From assembly GCA_001414345.1 (NCBI GenBank), contig LLCB01000336.1, positions 1 to 64,000 of the forward strand: a DNA stretch of 64,000 nt, in the 5' to 3' direction. The stretch comes from Hymenoscyphus infarciens. Lineage: Eukaryota > Ascomycota > Leotiomycetes > Helotiales > Helotiaceae. Position 1 is the stretch's first letter, and each line of letters starts with the position of its first letter. The position numbers and the translations under genes are program-made. A model generated the notes under the pieces. It saw only the letters and a program-made list of their open reading frames with translations. It was not told the origin of the DNA and did not search any database. Below, in pieces: positions 23,144 to 34,308 of the stretch.

Positions 23144-23596
23144 TCATGCCGCCAAACTGCTTCCTTGAGTTCGGAAGGGACAGTCTGGGTCATTGCCACC
23201 TCCAACGCTTTTCTCAACTCTGACAAGGTCTGATCCTTCATCCAAACTACAATCGACGCTATCGCCAAATGTTTCTTTCCAAGGCTGACGTCGAGAGTCC
23301 GTCTTTGTGGCCTTAATTGTCTCCTCTATCCAGCTCAATTGACCTGGGCTTGCGGTTGACGTGGAACACCCTTTAGGGCTACTTGGGGGAGAGTTAGACT
23401 CCATCTTTTCTGATTGATTCAGATATGGGCAATGCAGAGTTGAAAGTAAGGATTGAGTTACGCGAGGCCAGTAATTGAAAAGATTGGCTTGGATGAGGTG
23501 AACGATGGGTGGTATTGCAACTTGGAATGAAGTGAAACTTGGGGACAACCTCGGCTGTACATAATTGCCGTCACGGGATACCGAATTTCTTGGCAA
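23144..23596 (-). CDS. Doubtful hypothetical protein
   Basis: A 150-codon frame; a more natural start may be the internal Met about 64 residues in, just before a Ser/Pro-rich stretch. No domain recognised. An overlapping minus frame can be followed from about 23,340 to 23,123. It reads MKDQTLSELRKALEVAM and then VPSELKEAVW, and it ends exactly at a GTGAGT donor-like site. It is an alternative coding choice with amphipathic helix character. Which frame, if either, is used cannot be decided from sequence alone. Confidence 0.25.
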   Translation of the reverse strand: MPRNSVSRDGNYVQPRLSPSFTSFQVAIPPIVHLIQANLFNYWPRVTQSLLSTLHCPYLNQSEKMESNSPPSSPKGCSTSTASPGQLSWIEETIKATKTDSRRQPWKETFGDSVDCSLDEGSDLVRVEKSVGGGNDPDCPFRTQGSSLAA

Positions 23597-23615
23597 CTTT
23601 CGCTAGCCCTCGTTA

Positions 23616-23673
23616 TTCCAACTTTTTAGAATAATTCACGTAAATTATCCTAAACACTTGGAACAAGTTGGAA
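23616..23673. repeat. Short inverted repeat
   Basis: TTCCAACTT at 23,616-23,624 is matched by AAGTTGGAA at 23,665-23,673, with an AT-rich spacer. A loosely similar AT-rich stretch (CCTAAATACTTGGGACAA) lies near 26,145. It may be the remnant of a small MITE; no target duplication was confirmed. Confidence 0.35.
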
Positions 23674-23875
23674 TTATCCCATATAGTTGGCGTAATCAAG
23701 CTTGATTATGATAGAAAGTTAGAACAACGAGAAGAATCGAAGGTTTTTACTGCCGTATATATTGTCCCACCGCGAGGCCCCTTCAATCTTCACTCAACCT
23801 CGAGCAGAAACATCCTTGGCAACCCTTATTTCTATTCATCTGCCAGTTCAAAGCTGAAGTATTCTAGAATTATAA

Positions 23876-25813
23876 TTACCCTTGCCTACGCTTCCCCAAA
23901 GAACGTTCCCAAACATTGAACAATGGAACAACAACCAGCTGTTGCGCGTCGCGATAAAAAGACGAGTCGGTTGATCTCAGCGTTCTTATCTCGTATCCAT
24001 CCATAATCTCATGCAATATGAGGACCCTAACTACATCTTCATACTCCTCGCCGCCTTGTTCGGAAAGAAGTCTTTCATTGAGGACTTCTTTAGCCGTCCA
24101 AATATCCAAAGCGTCAATGTTTTTGATTTGAGGGTGAGGTCTGATAGACCCGTCTTGTCGAACCTCAGACAATTTTTTCCCAAGAACAAGTTCAATGAGT
24201 GCAAATCCGACCCGAGTCAACCTTTCTTCGCCAAATGCAGACCAGAGATCGGAAGATGTCTCGCTGGGTGCCTTTGACTCGGAAACTTGTCTTTCGAGGG
24301 AGTAAAAGTCGTGGGATACAAATAAAGGATCATCGATATGCGGTCGTTCTCGCTTCATTACCGTTGTGAAAGTTTTCAAGCTGAAGTCTGGGGTGATCCA
24401 GGGCGTGGAATGTAGCTGCAAAACAGCGTAGGCCAGCTGCAAAGCAAGAGCGAAACGATAGGTTTGAAACATCACATGCCTGTAGTAGGCTATGAGGTCG
24501 TCCAAGTCCAATGTTTCTCCATTATCAAGTTCTCGTGTTATTGTGGTTTTTCGCAACTCATACTTTCGCTTCTCCGAGGCGATCACGCCAACTTTCTCTT
24601 GGTCGGCATTGGCCAGTGCTGGGAATTGCCAGTCAGCAAATATAGTAAGAGCTACGGCCCAGGCAAGTCAGAGAATTTACCTACATTCAAACTCTTTAAT
24701 CATTTTACAGATGTCTTCGGGCTGATCTGTACTGGTTTCTGAGCATGCTTTCACCATCAACGACCGGCTTTTGGATGAATTCGATCTCGAAGAGGTGTTT
24801 GTTGTTGTCGTAGTCATCGTTGCTGTGCTGCTGTTTATTGACAGTCGCCTAGTATGCTTTGAACTTCTGCGGGAATAAGTAAGAGTTCAAAAGTGATTTG
24901 GAGAACTACACACAATTTTGATCTGATGGAGCTTGTGTCCCTCGCACCTTCCTCGTCATTTGTACCCTGAAAGCTGCCTGTCTGTGAGGTCTGTACTGTC
25001 AAGAGAGATGCCGCGTCAGTTTCCAAAATAGGCTCTTCGAACGGGAACAGTAGCTTAAAAGAGTCACTTTTGTCGTCTGTTAACACAAGAAGGTCCTTAG
25101 TTTTCGGCAAATCTCGCAGCCCTAGTCTTGCAGGATGCGGAATATTGCACGGGCAGCGATAGCCATTGTTGATGGCGTGGTATACGTCCATTCCATAATC
25201 ACTCTCCTTCAAAAATGTTGGTAACATCTTCTTCCGGACGTTCTGTGGAAGTGGACTTTCGACCTGCAGCTTCAATATTTTATTGCATGCTTTCAGTTGC
25301 TTTAAGTTGTCTCGAAAACTAGATTGGGGACGAATAATTTTGAATGTGCGGAGCTTGCTAATCGCTCTTTCGTAGTTGCCGCCGTCCTTTTTCACAAACT
25401 ATTAGCACTCCTGTATTCCCAATGAAGAGTTATCTCACCAGGCCTCCATCATCCAAGGCTTTGGATATTTGATCCTGCATTGACTCTAGCAGATTTTTCA
25501 TATCGTTTAGTGTGGAACAGATCATATTGGCCTTCTTCCTTCCCAAACGCTGATGAAGATTCTGGACCTTGGCTCGCTGGGTGGGTGACAAGTTCGGGGG
25601 TTTCCCATCGTCCAAGTTCTTTTGCGCTTCATTCGCAAACTCCACCCCTAAAATACAGCCCAAGAATGTAATATACTGGTCAATCTCATTGTTGAATTCA
25701 TATTCCAGTCGGTTGATTCCCTGTCCGGATTTCAGAGCCTTGCAGGTTTTCAATCCGTCCATAACCAAGGGATAAGCACCAAGGAGCAGCCCAATAATCT
25801 CGAAACCGCTCAT
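23876..25813 (-). CDS. DUF7580-type fungal protein (four exons)
   Basis: Exons 25,813-25,439, 25,398-24,914, 24,866-24,685 and 24,618-23,876 join in frame to 594 residues. Introns are 40, 47, 66 nt and start GTGAGA, GTGTGT and GTAGGT. The N-terminus M-S-G-F-E-I-I-G-L-L-L-G-A-Y-P-L-V is a hydrophobic helix followed by a helical bundle. The middle (exon 3) is Ser/Thr-rich. The C-terminus has L-A-L-Q-L-A-Y-A-V-L-Q-L-H-S-T-P-W, then RVGFALIELVLGK. This layout is that of the fungal DUF7580 family, related in N-terminal pattern to HeLo/SesA-type helical domains found in NLR and prion-signalling systems. Biochemical function is unknown. It is divergently arranged with the NLR-like gene that starts 660 bp away, which suggests shared control. 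Domain assignment is from memory of the pattern. Confidence 0.75.
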
Positions 25814-26472
25814 CGTTGCTTGGAGGGAGTACTAGGATATTCTCGCTAGATGGGAGATAGATTTGGGAGCCTATCACGAGGGTACACGATTTGAAGAAGG
25901 AAAGAAAGGATTTTGAGATTCAGATTGTGAAGCAACCACTTTGTGGCTGAATGTCTTGCTGCACGACCTGTCACACATCACACACAACGCCTTTTAATTG
26001 GTTTTACCCGAAGCACTGCAGGATAGCTGAATGTCGCAATACCCCCGCCTCGTGGTAGACAATAAAAGCGGCAGTAAATACTTCAGGATCGTACCTGCCT
26101 ACCTAGCCCATTGTCACAACTTTCTAGGTTATTAAAAAGCAATTAACCTAAATACTTGGGACAATTTAATATTTACCCAGAGGGCTTAGAACAAGGAAGC
26201 TCGATTGTCCTAAAGTAATTGGGTAATATCTAGAAGGTGTGGCACATCGAGCTATTTACTGCCGCTTTTCTTGTCTATTTCGAGCCCACCCTATCCTGGT
26301 CTGGACCACGATGGTTGTGCGGTATTTTTGTCGCGTTGTCTTTGAGCCGCACGCCCAAATTTCCTCCCAGCTCCCCAGCTTTACAACCCGATATCTAGGT
26401 AATCTTCAGGCATTCAAGGGCACATATACGCATGTCATTGTATCCTATCAAGGCCTCGTATATACGACTAGT
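25814..26472. promoter_or_regulatory. Shared divergent promoter of DUF7580 and NLR-like genes
   Basis: About 660 bp separate the two start codons. The middle (26,110-26,230) is AT-rich with TAACCTAAATACTTGGGACAA and ACAAGGAAGCTCGATTGTCC. The phrase AGCGGCAGTAAATA near 26,070 is mirrored by TATTTACTGCCGCTTTT near 26,252, an inverted repeat that brackets the AT-rich centre. No classical TATA box is obvious. Confidence 0.45.
26065..26268. repeat. Inverted repeat bracketing a small AT-rich insert
   Basis: AAAAGCGGCAGTAAATA at about 26,065-26,081 is answered by TATTTACTGCCGCTTTT at about 26,252-26,268. The match is perfect over 17 bp and the spacing about 170 bp. This looks like a MITE or foldback element sitting in the divergent promoter; the exact outer ends and a target duplication are not clear. 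Confidence 0.6.
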
Positions 26473-29400
26473 ATGGATACTGACCCTGGGAGTTTGAGCC
26501 AACCGCTCAGTCGAAATGCTACCCGAGAAAGGACTCCGGTCGCTGCTGAGTACGAAGATTGCACACAGCGCTTCGATATGTTGAACTGCGTTATGGAGGC
26601 AAACGAGTCCACTTGGGAACCATATCAGGACCTCTTAAATGACTATCGAAGTTCTTTTACAACATGGGGAGTTGATACTGGAACCAGATCTCGCACGATT
26701 GATCATGCTTTGCGCAAGTCCACTCGGCTTGCAAATCAAGTCCTTGAGTAATACATCCTCTTCGCCCCTTCCATCATCCCGGGTTCCTATTATTTAGAGA
26801 ATACTTAATATTCTATCGCTCTCGCAATAGGATCCACACACTAATTATCTATAGGATATTAGAGCATCTCCATGAGTGTCTTCAAAATAGTATGTTATTC
26901 TCTTTACCTATGCCTTCTGTTGAATTAAAAACGTCGCTTTCACTTTTCTTGCCTAATCAATCATTCTGGGCGGGTAACTTTATGTGCTTCGCATGGATTC
27001 AAGTACATGTTTGTTGGTTGTGCCAACCCTAATCTCTAGGTTGGATTTTGGAATTTCCAATCGTGTTTTGTCATTGTAACAGCCTTGGTTTTGCCAGAAT
27101 TTTTGAAGGGAGCATTGATGAGTTGCCATATGTGAAATTATGCCGTGCAATCTCGCATCTTTGAGCCTGAGTGTTTTGAAATTTGTTATGTACAAATTTA
27201 CTGACTATCACAGTTCTTGATCTCGTCGAGACAACTGCGACACCGTTATTGGCACCTCCTTCTGAAGGTCTCCAAGTCAAAAGCTATTTTGATCTCATGG
27301 CTGCTGAAGGTTCTTCACAGGCTGAGGCCATTCTGGAACGCAAAGTACAGCCCTATCTCGAGGGCATTACTGATATATTCGACGACCTCACAAGCCTTGT
27401 GCCGTCGATTAAAGATCCAGTACCCTGGGATAATTACACCGAGGGAGAATCTCGTGAAGGTTTGCAAAGTGGAATTATTTCTGCGAAAATAATGTTTGGA
27501 AAGGCACCACTAGCTTTAATCGAACGCCTGGGGCATGCCAATTGGAAACGAAACCGCTACATCCAGAATATAAGAGAAAGGGCAACTCCTGCGTCGCAAA
27601 GATTGGGCCTCTATTCGAAGACGGGCACAAGACAAGAATTCCCTCTTATTATGCCTCTGCGTATGCCACCATCCGATCGAAAGGAGACAACACAGACCCC
27701 TCCCAAACCGGACACCTCTCATCGGCAAATTTTGAAACGATTAGCTTCAACTACCGTATCAACAACCAAAGATTTGACGTTCACTAAGAATGGTAAACAA
27801 TCTTCCTTCGGTGACTCTGCAATAGGCACTTCGGTTGCAGAAACTGTGGAAAGTTTGAGGCCTCAGAACGAATCGGAGCAGATGAGGTATGTTATACCAA
27901 GACCTCCAGCTGTTCTAGAACCATACAAGCCCTTCGTTTGCCCTTATTGCTTGCATGACTTCATCACCAACAACGACGCCCCAGAGAAAAATTGGGAAAA
28001 TCATGTTTACACGGACCTGGAGCCTTACATGTGTACTTACAAACTCTGTCCACTGGAGCAAAAGACTTACGGTTCGAAGGACGAGTGGTTCAGACACGAA
28101 CTCAACTCTCACAGGATCCCAAGGGTCTATTTTTGTCAATCATGCAACCTTGAATATGACGAACAAGAGCTCCTAGAGAAGCATCTCAGCGAGGCTCATA
28201 ATAGCAACCTACGACCCGAAGAACTTTCTGTTATTGCCTCTATGTGCGAAAGATTTTCGCAAACCCCGTCAAAAGACTATACTTGCAACCTTTGTGGGGA
28301 AGTCACCGCGAGTACAGAGATCTTGAAAGATCACCTTGCAGATCACCTGGAACAATTTGCTTTGAGCTCCATCACGGAAGAAGGTGCAGTGGAAGAAGGC
28401 TCTCCTCTGTCGCCACAATTATCTGATTCAGGTTCCGAACGACGTTTTAGGCTTGGGCTTGGGGGGCTCGAGTACCTTGAAGATCTGGAACTTATGGTTG
28501 AAGAGAAGATTGAGCCCATCCTTCAACGGAGTCCTACGAAAGAAAGGAGGGGATTTGAGAGCCCGAGAATTCTCATAGAAGGAATACAACATAGGTCTGC
28601 GATGAGACCATCGATGGGCAGGCGAAAAGAATCATATAACATAACATCCAGAGTAAAAGTGCACCTTGATCAGCATTATATACTCACGGATATATCCAAG
28701 AAATCTAGCCTGGTGGATTCCATGAACGTCGCTCTAGACCAAGTCAGCAACACAGCGGTATCTTCGAAAACTCTTCGGACCGGTCTTGCACCCAAAAAGG
28801 TCGAGTTTGAAGGTCGGATACAAAGTTTGAAAGAACTTCACACTGAGCTTTCTGTTCCCGGTCACATATGCTTTCTCAGCGGCACAGGTGGTATTGGCAA
28901 ATCTGCACTTGCTGCTGAATATACGTATCGTTTTGAGAAGGACTTTACATTTATTTTCTGGGTCCAAGCCGAGACTCCTATCGTGTGTGCCGATGCCTTC
29001 AGCAATATTGCCAGAAAGGCCGTTTTGAAGGACCCGGTAACAATTCAGGACCAAGAAAGAATAGTCGTGCTGAGTCGAGAATTCTTGGAAAGGGCCACTG
29101 AGCGCTGGCTGCTTGTTTTTGACAACGTCGATGAATGGCTAGACTTGAAACAGTTTTTGCCCACCAACTTCTCGGAAACATCAGGCTCCATTCTAGTCAC
29201 AACACAGAAGGTGGATCTCATTCGAATGACGAACTGGTCGAAAACTTCTCAAATCAATCTAGACTGTTTGTCATTGGACGAAAGTCGTCGTCTCTTATTG
29301 AAATATACTCAGCCCGGTCTCGACCCGAAAAATATAAGAGACCATCCGGAGTTTACACTTGCTGGCGATGTCGCGAAACTTGCTGAGCGATTGCCGCTGG

Positions 29401-31388
29401 CGCTCTCCTTGATTGCAGGATATATTTTGGTATCGAGATGCAGTCTTGCCGATTTTGTCGAGTTATGGAAAGAGAGAAGGAGTCTCATGCAGAGGAAAGG
29501 AGAGATTTCCTCTTCCGTGACAGATGCTGCACTTGAAACGGCCTGGAATCTCGGACTCAGAGAAGTACCAGGAGACGCTAGAGGGTTGCTTGACATTCTC
29601 GCGTTTATGGATCCTGACACCATCCAAAAGGAAATGATAATTGACGAACATGAAGAGCCAATACTTGAGATGCTTCATTCTACGGAAGCCAGAAGGTCTG
29701 TCGAGCCAAACCTAATTACAAAATGAGGAGACGCTAATTATTTTTACAAAAGAATCGGAAGAATGACAGCACAGCTGAGCCAAAGAAAATTAATCACGAT
29801 TGAAAAGCGTTCTGGGGAGGAAGTTTGGTCTATCCATCGCACCCTTCAAGCCAAGATTTTGCAAGATTTGAATCGCGACCATGAGAAATGGGAGAGAGTT
29901 TATGCTCGGGCATTTTTGCTGATTCGCAAGCGCTTTCCTCTTCCTTCGCCAATTCAAGTGTAGGTTTCTTGTCCCTGCGTGTCGCTTACACTTTCTTTCA
30001 ATTTCTTCCTCCGTGCCCTACTCTTGTTAATCGTTCGGCTACACACTCACCCATAAGGCACCAATACGCGAAGCGGATTGGGTGAGGCAGGTCCGAGCGA
30101 TTAATGGTTTCACCTTACTTTACTGCCGCACATCATGCTAATCTCGTGATCTCCACAGACCAGAGCCAGCAAAGTGGCCGGCCTGTCGTCGATATCTACC
30201 GCACGTTCTCAGTTTACGGAAGATATTTACTGGATCTGCCCTTAAAATCGGGTCTTCCTTGAAGATTGCACAATTATTTTCGGATGGTGGAATTGGATTG
30301 TGGGAAAGAGGGATGACCAGTGAAGGGCTGAGCCTTCTGGGGACAGCAGAAAGCATATTGGATTCTTTGGATTGTAGAAAAGACCTCCTTCGGGCAAACA
30401 TCCACGTCATCATATCCTTACTCATCCAAGATTCTGGTCTCACACGACTCTCAGAGTCCAGATTCCGAAGCGCGTCCGCCTTAAATATCAGAAAACAATA
30501 TCGAAAGGACACACCACCAGAGGAATACACGAGAACGGATGAGATTCTCCTTTACAATGCATTTTCGGACTATGGATGCGTACTTTTGCAGTACAACAAC
30601 TTTCAGGAAGCGAAACCGATATTCTCAGAATGTTTTGAGGTATACAAGACATGGGGACCTCCAGAGGAGAACCCTTACGAATATGCGAAGTACTACCACC
30701 ACATGGCATTCTGTCTAATGTTTCAGGAGTTCTTTCAAGAAGCTACTGAAATGGCCGAAAGGGGCCTGCATTGGGTGACTGTAGCTACTGGAACTAGCTC
30801 TGCTCATAATCGCTGGAAGTTTGATCTCGCTTGTATCGTGTTGCAAAGTGGGAAATTGGAACGTGCATTAACTCTACATCAAGAAATTTTGGAATCGAGA
30901 AAAGAACTTCATGGTGGTTCGGCATTTTTGACGATGCAGAGTATGTATGCCGTTGGTGCAGTTCAGGCATATCTTGGAAATTATTCTGGTGCTGAGTACG
31001 TTTTTCCACGCCCTTTTTTGGAAGATCGTGGATGCATCTGTATTTCTCGTGACGGCTGACATTTTATAGGGCTTTAATGAAGAAAGTACTCGATCTCGAA
31101 AGGTCTCGTGAAGGATCATGTCCTGAAGCAGCTATTGCTCGAACAAAATACCATTTATCAGAAATTCTCAATCATCTAGGAAAAGACGCCGAAGAAGCAC
31201 AGGAACACTTACGGTCTTCATTGGCTTCCAAAGAGAAATTGAATTTGCTCATGGAATCACAAGACTTAGAGCCATTAAAAAATGTGAAAGAGGAGCATGA
31301 GTTGGCTTTATTTGATCATTTGCAGCCTGTTCTTGATGGTCGGTTTACCGGGAGGTATCTTTTGAGATACTTATCTTTGAGAAAATGA
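26473..31388 (+). CDS. NLR-like protein: C2H2 zinc fingers, NB-ARC, TPR
   Basis: First exon from ATG 26,473 to about 26,747, then the main body 27,2xx-29,695, exons 29,753-29,959, 30,159-30,995 and 31,070-31,388. Introns 2-4 (57, 199, 74 nt) join in phase. Order of parts: an N-terminal helical region typical of fungal zinc-finger/NLR proteins; four C2H2-like fingers at about 27,930-28,350 (CPYCLHDF, CTYKLCPLE, CQSCNLEY, CNLCGEVT); NB-ARC with P-loop GTGGIGKS at 28,881-28,904, Walker B LLVFDNVD near 29,110-29,135 and RLPLALSL near 29,390; a TPR-like helical repeat region in exons 3-4. Such STAND ATPases act as oligomerising signal switches in fungal heterokaryon incompatibility and defence. 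The link between the first exon and the body is unresolved: the phases do not agree and a possible insertion lies between them (see 26,748-27,212). The gene could therefore be intact with an unusual intron, or damaged. Confidence 0.8.
26748..27212. other. Candidate 465-bp insertion or atypical intron in the NLR gene
   Basis: The coding sense stops at GTCCTTGA (26,740-26,747) and resumes at GTTCTTGA (27,213-27,220). The two 8-mers differ by one transition and would encode the same protein stretch (Q-V-L-D-L-V-E) if fused, as expected from a target duplication. The right border also looks like an intron end (CTGAC...TATCACAG) and the left like a donor (GTAATA), but splicing at these sites shifts frame. 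No convincing terminal inverted repeat was found. Confidence 0.4.
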
Positions 31389-31767
31389 TTGGAGGTATAT
31401 AATGTGGGTTATTGACGAACTTGGGGGTAGCCATTATGGTTTACTTGGTTGTGTGAAATGTTTTTAGAGCAATGCTTCAGTGTCAACTTATGAATTTATG
31501 ATAACATGATAACGAACTCCTTAGATATACTTGATACTAGTACAAGCGAGAAATAAGCAACCTCGGTCAGAATATCATAATCTTTCGGACCTTAGTTCTC
31601 AAAGAACGACTCCACCTCTAGCGTACTTCTAAACCGGGATATTTGCTACCGGGTTAGGGCCGGCCGATCACGGAGCTGAGTGCGGGGTAATAATTCCCTT
31701 GAAACTTACACAGTAGTTTTGGAATTTAGCAGTTGTGCCTTTGTAGTCACCTATCAGCACCTGAGCC

Positions 31768-32867
31768 ATGGACTTACACGACCCAACAAATACTACGAAA
31801 TCCACAAATGTAACAGCAACACTGAAGTTCCTCAAATGGCAAGCACTGTACGAGGTCGAAAAGCCATTCCAGATCTTCATCAACATACCACCAGAGGCCT
31901 CAGACCAACGAACCACGAATCTCGTCTACGAAGATGTAGCTCTTCCAATCAAAGACGTACGGCATCTCAAACAACAACCAACGCTCGACGAAAATGGATT
32001 CATGTATTGTCAACACCATACTGGATTTAAAGAGTTTAACAGCCGAGAGGCTGTCGACAAGCTTTACTTACCGGAAATCGAGCAACTGTTGAGGACAGAG
32101 GTCGAGGGAGTAGATCGTGTGTTCTTTTTTGATTGGAGAGTAAGATGTCTTTTTATTTTAGACTATGGTACTAGCTGATGTTGTGGAAGCTAAGGAAGAA
32201 TGCCCCAGAGTTGGAGGGTGAAGTTATTGATTTGAACAGCTTGACGAATTGGCTGAGACCCGCTATGCATGTTCACGTCGGTAGGCATTTCTAGTCATGG
32301 TTCATCTCGGGGTTTCACTGATATATATGGTAGATCAAAGTCCAGCGGCGGTACTAAAAAGAGTACAATTGCAACTCAAAGACGACACAGAGTTTTTGCT
32401 TAAAGGTCGAGTTCGTGTTATCAAGTATGTCGAAAAACATATTCCGAAAATTCCCATTCACGCTAAGTCTCGATACAGTGTCTGGAGACCACTGATCGAC
32501 TCAGTAGAAGATTGGCCACTAGCAATATGCGACGGAAGTACCGTCAACCAAGAGGGCCTCGTGGAAGCGGACCATATCAGACGTCATTATATGGGTTCAA
32601 CAATGTATCTCCAGCATAAAGACAAACAACATTTCTATTTCATGAGTAAGCAAAGTAGGGACGATGTTCTCATTTTCAAGAACTTCGACTCTCAGAGAAA
32701 TGTTGGCGCAAGACGTGAGTTTCATAGCTTACAAGGAATGGTTTATGACTAACTAGCTTATTTTAGTTTCGCCACATGCATCTTTCCGGCATCCAGGCTG
32801 TCCAGAGAATTTTCAACCTCGGGAGAGCATTGAGGTTCGGGCTTTGGTGTTTTCATATGCTGGATAG
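31768..32867 (+). CDS. CmcJ/NvfI-family oxidoreductase
   Basis: Exons 31,768-32,139, 32,190-32,280, 32,334-32,714 and 32,767-32,867 join in frame to 314 residues. Introns are 50-53 nt, starting GTAAGA, GTAGGC and GTGAGT. Recognisable blocks: F-F-D-W-R near the exon 1 end, A-M-H-V-H-V-D-Q-S-P-A-A-V across intron 2, K-G-R-V-R-V-I-K, D-W-P-L-A-I-C-D-G-S-T-V, MSKQSRDDVLIFKNFDS and S-P-H-A-S-F-R. These match the fungal family related to cephamycin CmcJ and NvfI, non-haem iron/2-oxoglutarate-type oxygenases or their relatives, often in specialised metabolism. The H-x-D of HVDQS and the downstream SPHASF His fit a metal facial triad, with R-x-R near the C-terminus (inference). The gene follows the NLR-like gene by 379 bp on the same strand. 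Its substrate is unknown and no biosynthetic cluster is visible around it. Confidence 0.82.
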
Positions 32868-34308
32868 GAGATTTGACCTGGCGGGAGATAGCATCAAAAA
32901 CATGTTGATACTCTTAATTGAGCTACCCAATCAGACCAGTAATGGAAAAGGTTTGGTAAGAATGAATTCAATGATAAAAGCCCGGGAAATTCAACAACAA
33001 ATAAGCGAGGTGGTGGTCTCTCAAACTTCATGGTGGCTGAAACAACGCAATTGAATCAATAGTATCTTGTATCAGAATAGCTCGGAGAAAGAATATGAAA
33101 AAAGCACTTGCGCGGACGATAAATTGAAGGCCAACCGTTTTGCACAAGTCGCCGAAACCCATTGGGTCTTTGAAATCCAGTCTTTCAGAGCCGATTTTGA
33201 CTTTTCCGTCAAGTTATTCGTAGGCTGTAAATGCGACTGCGTCCTGAGAAATTCAATTTTGCTAATAATTGTTTGGGATTTTGGAACCAGCACTGTTGAT
33301 ATTCCTTGCTGGATCACCAGGGGCTGCAGGAACTCGTGACTGTTAGCCTGTGAGAATTTCTCTTCCATAGTTATTCTAACACTTTTGGGAGAACGGGCAT
33401 CTTTTTAATTTGATTATTCTAATCGTTTAAGACAATGATATTAATTTTCCTACTCTTGCTCGCAAAGTCAGAGGAGAAGGGAGCTGGCTTTCCACTCTTG
33501 GTCAGTCATGAATTCCTGCACCCCCTGGTGGATGATCCTTTTGGGTCTCATTCTTTAAGTCTCCAGCCTTTCACGATACTCGGTTGAACTACCACCTCCT
33601 TTCCAGTTTTGTGGAGTAAAAATCCTCGCTGATGAATCTAGTTAGGTTATGAATGGTCCCCTCTCGTGGGTATTTTCCATCTTCAAGGTGGCACTTGATC
33701 GCTTACTCTTGGTTCACTAGCGAAACACCGACCAACCTAACGTCCTCATCAGCAGGAATCCAACAGGAGTCACTTTACCTCTGACGAGAGAATAAGAATT
33801 TGCAAACTTTCACAGCCACACGCCATGATTTTTGTATCGGGATGGCGGTTAAGTCAGACCAACTGACCTTACCCCAGAGCATCCAACTAACCCGGTACAC
33901 AGAATTGGGACCTGCGTTCCTGTGTTCAGTCTACAAACCGTTCGGTTGTCACTTTTCGCCCAAGAAAGCACTCATTGGGAGGACATGCCATGAGCTACCT
34001 TAACTGGAAAAGACAGGGGCGAAGGAGAGATAAGTTTCTGTAATTGGTTTGGTCCAAATCCGGGAGCCAAATCGACCCGAGACATTGACACATAAGGAGG
34101 AAGGAGCGAACCACCAACCACAGTCTGAAAGTCTCTCTTCTCCTAGCCTGAATTCTAATAAGGCTATCATCCCGACCCCTGAAAAGTTTGGGGAGAGAGA
34201 AAAGCTACTACGACGTGTTTAGCTGAGTTTCAATCTCCTCACATATCGAATCCTGTATCGTGGTTCCTAGATCGATTCTGTAGGTAGCTAGTCTTACTAT
34301 ATATAATA
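32868..34308. other. Intergenic, no gene recognised
   Basis: Normal base composition with only short overlapping frames (for example 33,067-33,339 and 33,800-34,003), none with a domain or splice pattern I can support. It includes the 3' flank of the oxidoreductase gene and the left flank of a MITE. Confidence 0.5.

Noticed and set aside
26239..26472. 78-residue N-terminal extension of the NLR first exon
   Set aside because: The frame is open, but it passes through the promoter inverted repeat and shows no domain; the Met at 26,473 precedes the conserved region.
30996..31059. Alternative C-terminus after exon 3 of the NLR gene
   Set aside because: A GTACGT...TTTATAG intron links exon 3 to exon 4 in frame and continues the TPR-like repeat.
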